Shown here one piece after another: positions 34,040 to 42,696 of a stretch of DNA of 64,000 bases. The DNA is from Anthoceros angustus (lineage: Eukaryota > Streptophyta > Anthocerotopsida > Anthocerotales > Anthocerotaceae). The notes beneath the pieces were generated by a model. The model saw only the letters and a program-made list of their open reading frames with translations, did no database searches and was not told the DNA's origin. Within the stretch, counting starts at the first letter, position 1, and every line of letters begins with the position of its first letter. Position numbers and translations under genes: made by a program. Location: contig MU008158.1 in the NCBI GenBank assembly GCA_010909165.1, forward strand, positions 893,478 through 957,477, written 5' to 3'.

Positions 34040-36182
34040 TTGGACCCATGGTTGGTTGTGATTAACAAGAGCAATGGAAAGAATGGCATGCCCACACTTG
34101 AAGCTTGAAGTGGCTCACAAAGCGCATCTGCTGTAAAACTTGCATCCTTACCCTAAATCCCACAGACTCCCAAAGAGGGCTGATGTGGCTTCAATCCGTC
34201 CCGCTTGCTTGCGCCAAGTGCCCTCGCTATAACCCACAATGGTAAGTTCTCCTGTTCTCTCTAGCCTTCGTGGTACATTGATCGACTGAGTAGACCCCGC
34301 CCAAATGCGATTCTCTGCTTTGTCCGGGTATTTTGGTTTTTATGAACGTCACAGCAGTCGATTCGAGCGTCCCTACCTCCATCGCTTTCCCACCTTTTGA
34401 ATGCCGTTTTCTTGTATTTAAACATTATTAAATGGTTTTTTGTCCTTGAACCATGGGAAAAGGGCAGCAGAGTCCCGCCTCGCTTTCAATCCAAGCCAAG
34501 GAACCCTACGGTTGCTTGTCCTCGGCCTTGGTAATCCAAGAATTCTGCCTATACTATCTTACCATGGTAAAATACGATATATTTCATGGAAACCCCGCAA
34601 CCCAAGGAAGGTAATCCGGCTTATAAGGCATTGAAGGAAACACTTTTTAATGGAGCCATTGTCCGTGTCTGTGTGAAGCCTTGACCACAATCTGGTGTAT
34701 TTGACCACTCGAGTTCTTTTAGAAGCACGCGCCTGTGCAAATTCCACGTCCCGGCATGCCGTTCCTCTGTAGCATTGAAACGCCTGTCTGACTGAAGATA
34801 CGTGGCGATGAGCCGTTGGCTTGTCCAAGCCATAAGAAGGGGCCACCGCCACCCCTTGGCATGGTTGGGTGTAGGTTACACTAAAGCGCAAGATTACAGT
34901 TGGCGTCTGCGATTCAAGATTGGGCGCAATTGTGAGCATGTCCAAATTTCCTCGCCACGAGTAACCCCAGGCCTCCTTGAAGCCCGGTTCTTTGCTAGCT
35001 CTACATCCTCGCTGTTCCCGATGGACACAGACATCTCCCATGATTCTTTAACCTTCGCCATGTGCCCTTCAATCTCCCGGGGGTGGGTCCGAGGAAGTTG
35101 GCAGCCACTTCTAGGTTCTTGTCAAGCGCAACCAACTTTGGGTCCAGGCCAATCATCCCTCCAGTTGCCTCCAGAAAGATCTCCAAGAACCATTGCCACG
35201 CCATGCGCCAAGTGTCCTTGTTCGCCTCACCGCAACTCGATCTTCGCGATTTTGGCATTTGGACCCATGGTTGGTTGTGATTAATAAGAGCAATGGAAAG
35301 AATGGCATGCCCACACTTGAAGCTTGAAGTGGCTCACAAAGCGATTCGCTAAAACTTGCATCCTTACCCTAAATCCCACAGACTCCCAAAGAGGGCTGAT
35401 GTGGCTTCAATCCGTCGTCCCGCCGTTTGCGCTGCCAAGTGCCCTCGCTATAACCCACAATGGTAAGTTCTCCTGTTCTCTCTAGCCTTCGTGGTACATT
35501 GATCGACTGAGTAGACCCCGCCCAAATGCGATTCTCTGCTTTGTCCGGGTATTTTGGGTTTTTATGAACTGCAGCAGTCGCCTGGCCCCTACCTCCATCG
35601 CTTTCCCACCTTTTGAATGCCGTTTTCTTGTATTTAAACATTATTAAATGGTTTTTTGTCCTTGAACCATGGGAAAAGGGCAGCAGTAGTCCCGGCCTCG
35701 CCGTTTTCAATCCCGAAAGCCAAGGAACCCTACCAGTGCTTGTCCTCGGGCCTTGGTAATCCAAGAATTCTGCCTATACTATCTTACCATGGTAAAATAC
35801 GATATATTTCATGGAAACCCCGCAACCCAAGGAAGGTAATCCGGCTTATAAGGCATTGAAGGAAACACTTTTTAATGGAGCCATTGTCCGTGTCTGTGTG
35901 AAGCCTTGACCACAATCTGGTGTATTTGACCACTGAGTTCTTTTAGAAGCACGCTACTGCGGTAAATTCCACGCCCCAAGATGCCGCTCAGTAGCATTGA
36001 AACGCCTGTCTGACTGAAGATACGTGGCGATGAGCCGTTGGCTTGTCCAAGCCATAAGAAGGGGCCACCGCCACCCCTTGGCATGGTTGGGTGTAGGTTA
36101 CACTAAAGCGCAAGATTACAGTTGGCGTCTGCGATTCCGAAGATTGGAGCGCCGAATTACAGTGAGCATGTCCAAATTTCCC
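33725..36182. repeat. 1.23-kb tandem duplication inside the transposon
   Basis: The block starting CACGAGTAACCCCAGGCCTC at 33725 recurs at 34956, and the copies can be followed side by side to GAGCATGTCCAAATTTCC (34934 and 36163). Substitutions are few, but the second copy has many small deletions, often where the first has a short repeat. Each copy includes the 5' end of the minus-strand ORF and about 900 bp of upstream sequence. Confidence 0.93.
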
Positions 36183-36314
36183 TGTCCACGCCAATTTTTC
36201 CTTGTTGTTTGTGGTTGGCATGGACGCACCCTCGTGCGTATCATGTGCACTAGGGCGTGCTTTGAGACGTGCACTGAAGGGCGACCATATGCAAGGGTGA
36301 GGACTTGCCACGGC

Positions 36315-36411
36315 CATGAGCCGCGGCATATGCTTGTGCCTCGGCCATGAGCCACGACATATGCTTGTGCCTCGGCCATGAGCCACGGCACATGCTTGTG
36401 CCTCGGCCATG
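36315..36411. repeat. 31-bp minisatellite, three units
   Basis: Units start CATGAGCCRCGRCATATGCT at 36315, 36346 and 36377 with one or two differences each, followed by a partial fourth unit. Thirty-one is not a multiple of three, so any frame shifts between units. Confidence 0.9.
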
Positions 36412-37479
36412 TCCTCACCCATGGCCGCGCCTTAGCGTCGCCCATGTATGCAGCCCAATCGCGACTCCCCAAGAACCTAATCACCATTAGTCCTGACACA
36501 TGAATGGTTTTCCAGGGAATTTTGTGATTGTGATTAACAAGCATCGATGGCCGCAGCACCTGAAGCATGATCTCCCGGAGATGGGTGGCCGGAATATGCT
36601 GCTCAGTGGGAGGCCACCATCTGCGCCACCTTTGATCACGCATGGGCAATTCGGGGTCAACTAACCCCACGCGATACCATCGTGACCGCAGAGGATGCCC
36701 ATAGAATTGTTGAGGGTGTCCCTGATGCGGAGTTTCTAGAGTTCTGCACGCGGTTCATTGTAGTGGGCCAAAGCCTTTCGGAGGTAGATTCAATGCTCGA
36801 ATGATGCCTGTGTCGTGGACGCCCGGGATACTCACATGGGTGGACGAGCGGCGACATACCATGAGGCTTCTATGGGATGCCATAAAGGTGCGTTTTGGCC
36901 CAAACCCCCATTAGTGTGAACATATTTAGGGTATGCAATTTAGGGTTTGTGGCAACCCCTAAAAATTCGCAAAAAGGGCCATGCTGTCATGCTTTTGATA
37001 ACTTAGTAAAAGACGGCCCATTGTAAGTATCATATACGCCCATAGTGATCCCATACCTAAAATGTGTAATGTAAAAAGTAGATCCGTTGTAAATCCAGGT
37101 AGTAGAAAAAGAAAAGTGGTGGATAGTAAATAAGAGCCTTAAAAGGAAAACGCCCATTGTAAAACATATTTGTAGTAGAAAAACTTATCCCTGTGTAAAT
37201 CTCCATGTAGTAATTTCCATACTTGAGTAGTAAAGTCCTCCATCTTGTTGTGAACCTCAATTGCCTTTGTAATAAACGACTTTCGCCACTGCCCCGTCAT
37301 CGTATTGAGTCACTGAGAAATCCCACCACAGTAAAATACTACAACCCTTGTTGAAAAATCTATTGGTATACTCCTAGAAAATAATTCGGCCAATAAACAC
37401 CCATAGTAAAACAAAAATGTGCTCCACTCTCTCATCTCTCTATAAAACAGAGTTTAGTAAAGGGCATGGTTTCTTAGTA

Positions 37480-37884
37480 CCGTACCCCGCGGACTGATTC
37501 GGTATTAATTAATTAATTAAAATTATTAAAAGTTGAAAATCGAGAAATTATTATACTTAAAATGTTGAATATGTAAAAATTTATGAGTTTAAGATGCAGA
37601 AAACAAGGAAACTAGGGTTTGTGTGGAAAAGTAGGGACCTGTTTAGGGGAGGTCTATACATATCCATTACCAAGTCCCATGATGGAAATCCGTCCTTAGT
37701 GGACTTCAATAAAATTCTTCTTCTTCTTCTTCTTCATTAGTTATATATATACCTATGTATTTTAATAAAATTATTTTTTGAAAATATTTAAATTTTGAAA
37801 ATATTAATATTTATGTTGAACCTTATTTTATTTTAAAAATAATTATTTCGGCATTATCCTGTTGAACCACCCCTCGGGGTACGG
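37480..37884. mobile_element. MITE-like AT-rich element, 405 bp
   Basis: CCGTACCCCG at 37480-37489 is the exact reverse complement of 37875-37884. Extending inward, 17 of 21 terminal positions agree between the two ends. The interior is strongly AT-rich and holds a TTC microsatellite (about 37714-37735) and TTAATTAA runs, with no coding frame. It starts 6 bp after the right end of the 6.2-kb transposon. No unambiguous target duplication is visible, so the call is tentative. Confidence 0.5.
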
Positions 37885-37885
37885 G

Positions 37886-37948
37886 AGTGAGGATTGTGGG
37901 TGAATGGCACTTGCAGGACATCTACGCTACTTCGGTGGAGTCATGCTG
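37886..37948 (+). pseudogene. P450 intron/exon-2 fragment
   Basis: AGGATTGTGGGTGAATGGCA and the following CTTGCAGGA-AT-TACGCT-TTCGGT-GAGTC closely match the end of intron 1 and the start of exon 2 of the intact P450 (39534-39590), including the CAG acceptor and the codons of the I-helix. It is cut off after about 60 bp and is followed at once by the 5' flank of the intact P450. It marks the remains of a tandem P450 copy. Confidence 0.8.
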
Positions 37949-38470
37949 TGGGTCAGGCTTTGCGCAAGGCAGTATAAAAATTCCACAAGCCGAATATAAA
38001 AACACCAAGGAATCTGTGAGGTATCTGAGATGGTTCGGGGTTCGAGCCAAACGAGCGCCACAGTGAGCAGGCGCTTTTATTTGCTGATGAGGTTTAGGCG
38101 ACAGGATAGATACTAGATGCGGCCAGACGTCGAACCCAGTGACCAGAAACGCATGAAAGAGACACGGACAAAAACAGACCAGGAAGGTGTAATTGATGCT
38201 GCAATGCACAAACTGAGGTGTGGTGGCCGCAGATGGCGTCACGCTTTTGTCAAGTATCGGCCCATCCGGGCGGCAAAGGTTTCACGCTTTTATTCGGTTT
38301 ATGTCGTACTCTACACCCAGGAGATGTCAGGAGCCATTCACAGCTGGTACCTCTGAAGCGAGTGCACTGTGGACACAAATGCACAGCAGCTAGCAGCGGC
38401 TGTAGGAGGTGGAGCAGGAGCAAGATAGACACATGCATGTAGGTGCTTGAAGCCAGTGGTGTGAGCGAGC

Positions 38471-40330
38471 ATGGGCGCAGAGGCAGAGCTACGGGGAGAT
38501 TATGCTCAGGCGCTGGCTCTGCTTGTGACGGCAGCCTTGGTATGGTTGCTGTCCGTGGTGCTGTACAGATCAAGGCGACAGACGGGACGGAATGCCGGGT
38601 TGAAGCTGCCTCCGGGGCCCCCCAATCTGCCAGTCATCGGATCAATGCACCTCCTTTCCGAGCCCCTGTGTTTGGCTTTCCAGGATCTCTCCCGGAAGTA
38701 TGGCCCGCTGATGTACATGAGGTTAGGCTACACTGACTGCGTGGTGGTGTCAGATGCCGACACAGCCAAGGCGTTCACCACCACACACGACGTGCAATTC
38801 GCGTCCAGGCCATACTCCACCCTGGGCGAGGTCGTCGGCTTCAACTTCAACGACGTGGTGATGGCACCGTACACCCCCCGCCTGAAGCGCCTGCGGAAGC
38901 TCATGGCCACGGAGCTCATGTCCGCGGAAAGAATCGCTAGCTTCGACCCCATCATAGCGGAAGAGACTGCTGCGTGCGTCACCAGGATGTGGGACTCGAA
39001 TGCGGAACCGGTGGCATTCCGGCGGGAATTGAAGACTCTCATGTCCAACGCCATCTGCCAGATCCTGTTCGGGACGCGGTATGCGGCGGACAGCGCGTTG
39101 GGGAAGAGCTTGGAGGCGTTCGCGGACGCCGTGGAAAGCGTGGGCAGGACCGGCGGGAAGTTGGACCCCGGCCAATTCTTCCCTGCCATTCGGTGGATGG
39201 ATTTGAGGGGAGTGAAGCGTTCCTTAACCAAGGACATGCTTGTGGCTGAGGGCTCCCTCCAGGCTGTGCTTGATGACAGACGGGCTGTTATTGCTGCCGA
39301 TGCCGATGCCGATGCCGATGCCGATGCCGATGCGGACATGGACGTACTGGAAGCCTCCCGCAGGAAACGCTGCACCATGGCTGACATTTTGTTGTTGCAG
39401 AACCAGGCGGGGCAACTCTCGGATATCGAGCTCATAGCTGTGGTTTTCGTTAAGTTTCCTTCCGAACCCGAACAAACTGATGTGGCTGAATGTTGAATAC
39501 ATAGACTGTTGTAGTGTTTGATTCGAGTCGCTCAGGATTGTGGGTGAAAGGCACTTGCAGGAAACATACGCTGGTTCGGTCGAGTCTTCGGCTATAACCG
39601 TGGAGTGGGGGATCGCGGAGCTCCTCAACAACCCGCACATGCTCAAGCGAGCCCGCCAAGAATTAGACCGTGCGGTGGGGAAACACCGTCGTGTTGAGAA
39701 GAGCGACATGTCCAATCTCCCATTCCTACAGGCAAGACTGACCATGAACATGAACTACATTCCCGCTTCACACTGCCTCCATTTTCATCTCTTTCTTGCG
39801 AGTTGCCAGCCGAGTTCACCGTCTGATTCGTGCCCTGGCCGCAGGCAGCGGTGAGGGAGACGCTGCGCTTGCACCCAGCCTTGCCTCTGGGCATCCCGCA
39901 CTCCAATGAAGAGGCCGCGGAGGTGAATGGCTATCACATCCCAGCCAAGAGCAGCGTCTTCTTCAACCTGCACGCCATAAACAGGGACTCCAGGAAATGG
40001 GACCTACCGGACCAGTTCCAGCCCGACCGCTTTCTCAACTCCAACATCAACGTGATGGGAGCACACCACCAGGTGCTCCCATTTGGGGCGGGAAGAAGGA
40101 TGTGCCCTGGGGCGTCCTTGGGATTAGGCACGGCTGTGAGAGCTTTGGCCAGCGTCATCCACGCGCTGGACTTTCAGCTGGTTGGAGAAGATGGCAACAT
40201 TCAAGCTGCTGGAACGCAGGCCCAAGGGGCTATTGACATGAGCGTTGCAACGGGGGTGGTAGGGTACATGAAGCAGCCAGTGCGTGCGGTGCCACTACCC
40301 AGGCTTCCCTGCAATGTGTACCGCAGCTGA
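38471..40330 (+). CDS. Cytochrome P450, A-type (CYP71 clan)
   Basis: Three exons (38471-39448, 39561-39731, 39845-40330) encode 544 residues. An N-terminal ER anchor (LALLVTAALVWLLSVVLY) and the proline hinge LPPGPPNLPVIG are followed by the I-helix TYAGSVESSAITVEWG, the K-helix ETLRLHP, the FQPDRF motif and the heme loop FGAGRRMCPG with the Cys ligand. These are complete, so an ER monooxygenase of the plant A-type is likely; the substrate cannot be inferred. Oddities: the C-helix reads TPRLKRLRK, so the usual heme-contacting Trp of W-R-x-x-R-K is replaced; a GCCGAT microsatellite (39296-39331) writes an Ala-Asp run between the F-G region and the I-helix; intron 2 has a GC donor (CAG|GCAAGA). 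The ATG follows GAGC in good context. Partial relics of a second copy lie upstream. Confidence 0.92.
39296..39337 (+). repeat. Coding GCCGAT hexanucleotide repeat
   Basis: Six perfect GCCGAT units followed by GCGGAC write seven Ala-Asp pairs inside the P450. The repeat unit is two codons, so length changes would keep the frame. Confidence 0.97.
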
Positions 40331-40422
40331 CATCTACGCCAACCGGCCACGTAGCATCAAGCTTACGGAGTTACGATCAGGAACGGATGTCGATCGAGAA
40401 GATGACCTTGGAAGCTAGCCAG

Positions 40423-40842
40423 CTTAGCTCTTCGCTTTCACCTTGGCAAAACGCAGCTCAGCAGCTGTATGGTGTGCATCTCTTCCTCTCACAGTTAATG
40501 ATCAGCTGTTTCTCATGCTGGAGAGCATCTGAGTGCCGCTGTTTCTCGCCATGCTTGTTTCTGGACATCGGTGCGACTGTTTCTGGGGGTCCTTCTCCTG
40601 GTTCATTGATAATGTCAAGTCCAGGCGCTTAGCTCTTAGCTTTGACCTTGGCAAAAAGCAGCTCAGCAGCTGTATGGTGTGCATCTCTTCCTCTCACAGT
40701 TAATGATCAGCTGTTTCTCATGTTGGAGAGCATATGAGTGCCGCTGTTTCTGGCCATGCTTGTTTCTGGACCTGGAGAGCATCTGAGTGCGACTGTTTCT
40801 GAGAGTCCTTCTCCTTGTTCATTGATAATGTCAAGCCCGGGT
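40423..40842. repeat. 205-bp tandem duplication downstream of the P450
   Basis: CTTAGCTCTTCGCTTTCACC at 40423 recurs as a close variant at 40628, and both copies proceed through TTGGCAAAA, CAGCTGTATGGTGTGCATCT and TCATTGATAATGTCAAG. The second copy has a short internal duplication of a GGAGAGCAT-TGAGTGCGACTG segment. It has no coding signal. Confidence 0.92.
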
Positions 40843-41002
40843 ACGTTTCTTAGAGCATTCAAGCCATACACGTGTGAGGGCAAGCAACTCCTCAGCCAAA
40901 TGTGGAACAAGGACGAGGTGGATTTGGTTGCTGGCATCAGCCTATTAGACATGTTTATGAAGTGTGGCAGCGCCGACGATCCTCAAGTATTCCCAGTCGG
41001 AT
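40843..41002 (+). pseudogene. PPR gene fragment, third remnant
   Basis: An open frame reads GKQLLSQMWNKDEVDLVAG then ISLLDMFMKCGSADDPQVF, the familiar PLS-type PPR pattern. Only about one and a half repeats remain. It resembles, but is not a recent copy of, the two PPR remnants at the left end of the window. Confidence 0.7.
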
Positions 41003-41331
41003 GTGCGAGGTCCCATCTTCTATTCACACAAGTCATTTTTCTGTAGGCGGAAACCGACCAATCTGAGTTTTCCATATGTTCAAAGCTCAGTGTCGGTAAC
41101 CTCCGTGTCAGCGCGAACAAGGTTTGCATAGACCCCCACGTGGTGCTCCACAACATTAGGGCATGGATGGCATCGACATCGGCGCGCCTCCAAGCCTCGT
41201 AAGCCTACGTTTTTTCGTCTGTGTAGCGGGATGTAGATCTAGACCATGTTTGCTTACAGTTTCCGCTTGCAAGATCTAATTGCGAGCAAAGCAGCAGCGG
41301 CCAAAGGCCAGGGTGTAATAAGACCGCTACG

Positions 41332-41605
41332 ATGGTCAGCTTCTGGGCAGTCATCGTGCTAACGCTGGTTCTGGCTCTGTTCATAGCCGTTTCCCTCTTG
41401 GCTCCGGGCGTTATCCGTCAGTCATCGTCCCTACCCTTCCTCTTTGTTTCCTTCCTAGCATGGTAGAAAGCTCGTAGGAGAATGCGTCACGACGGTTTGT
41501 TTGAATTCTAGCTATTTTTGTTTCTGTGTGATGACAGGTTTCAACAAATCCGCTGCTGCGGAAGGCACTGTCAAAGCTCTCAATACACTTCCTGTAACTG
41601 CTTGA
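41332..41605 (+). CDS. Possible small membrane protein, two exons
   Basis: Exon 41332-41416 and exon 41538-41605 would join in frame to give a 50-residue protein. It begins MVSFWAVIVLTLVLALFIAV, one hydrophobic helix, continues SLLAPGVIR and ends with the hydrophilic tail FNKSAAAEGTVKALNTLPVT-A. The donor is GTCAGT, a form also used by introns of the EDR2-like gene, and the acceptor is ATGACAG. Without splicing the frame stops after 44 residues. I recognise no family. The only support is the clean hydrophobic start and consistent splice signals, so it may be fortuitous. Confidence 0.3.
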
Positions 41606-42625
41606 GAACTTAGAAGCACTGAATTCCTCCTTGTCTAGTACAAGGTACAGGGGCAGACGGCTTCCCAAGTTTCAGTCTTGAGAGCAAGTCACATGTTAGC
41701 GTTGGGATTAAGGTGTTTCCTTCGCTCTGTCGATTTTGCCAAGTAGTTTACTGGCAGCTTTTCGAGTTATGTCTCTTTCCTCAGAACCTGCAGGTAGACC
41801 GATGATCAATGGTATGTAGGTCGATTATTTTCTCAGCCTCCTGATAAAGGGCATCCATGTTACGATAACCCTACACAGGAGCTGCTGTTAGACACCCAAG
41901 GGGCTGCTGTTATACACCCACAGCGAAATCGGAATCATGAATGGCGAGGATGAAAGGAGAATCCATGTTAGGATAAGCCAACACAGCGCGCCTGAGGTGA
42001 GTTCCTGTATCGGGGCACCCACCTCGTGTATCAGGAGGCCTGGGAGGGCACCAACCTCGTGTATCAGGAGGCCTGTCCCAGAAAAACTGTGACGCTCCTG
42101 AGAACCTGTTTTTGGAGTGATTTGCTTTACTCAATTATATATAACAAGGTACAACAAAGAACTACTCCGAATACTCAAAAACGTCTTCAGAGTCTGGCAG
42201 TTTGAATTGAGTCGAGAAAGGTGGTCTTCGCAGAGACCACCATACCACGTAACTACCGAATTGAAGTTTCTAAGGTGTCAAGGATTGCCTGACGTTCCAG
42301 CAATTCGTGGAGAAGCACGTCGAGATCCTGTGGAATTTCAGACAGTGCTTCGTGGATGGGTCTTGAAAGCGGCAAAGTGAGCCCAGGAAAGAACGCAGCG
42401 TCCAGTCGGTCCATTTCCCCTGTTTAGATTTTAGATGGCTTTGGAGAACATAGTTGTGAGGGGGAAGTCAATGGAGAGGGGATCCTGTTCAAAGGAAGCG
42501 CCAACCGGTTGCTGCGGCTGGTGTCTAGGTCTGACCGGTCCTGAACCTGTTGAAGAATTTGATGGAAGAGGGATTCGAGCTTAAAATTAGCCTTATAAAA
42601 AACAAAACACATGTTCCCCAGCCCA
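41606..42625. other. Intergenic with short direct repeats
   Basis: No gene is recognised. A CACCTCGTGTATCAGGAGG-type unit is repeated twice around 42008-42074, and TCCATGTTA-GATAA occurs near 41856 and 41962. Confidence 0.5.
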
Positions 42626-42696
42626 GCGCAGCTGGTGTAGTGGTATCATAGTACCCTCCCACGGTACTGACCGGGGTTCGATTCCCCGGCTGCGCA
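42626..42696 (+). tRNA. trnG-CCC: tRNA-Gly(CCC), copy 2
   Basis: The 71-nt gene is identical base for base to 29867-29937, with the same perfect acceptor stem and CCC anticodon. The flanking sequences of the two genes differ, so only the gene body is shared. Confidence 0.95.

Larger units (their letters stand above)
31256..37473. mobile_element. Class II DNA transposon, 6.2 kb, 16-bp TIRs
   Basis: The 16 bp at 31256-31271 (GAAACCATGCCCTTTA) recur exactly as the reverse complement at 37458-37473. Inside both ends a TTTTACTATGG-type motif (reverse CCATAGTAAAA) occurs near 31292 and 37404, with variants near 37152 and 37327, as expected for transposase-binding subterminal repeats; GTAGTA triplets are also frequent at both ends. 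The interior carries minus-strand frames (31395-32385 and 32683-34039) absent from neighbouring genes, plus two tandem duplications. The termini are not CACTA, and no clean target-site duplication is visible (flanks CTG and TTA), so the superfamily is undecided. The element is probably inactive because its frames are broken. Confidence 0.65.

Noticed and set aside
33379-34065. 228-codon plus-strand frame in the transposon
   Set aside because: It is antisense to the longer minus-strand frames and Ser/Pro-biased, as expected of a complementary shadow.
36116-36670. 184-codon minus-strand frame inside the transposon
   Set aside because: Half of it is made of the 31-bp minisatellite, the rest has no family pattern, and a 31-bp unit shifts frame at each repeat.
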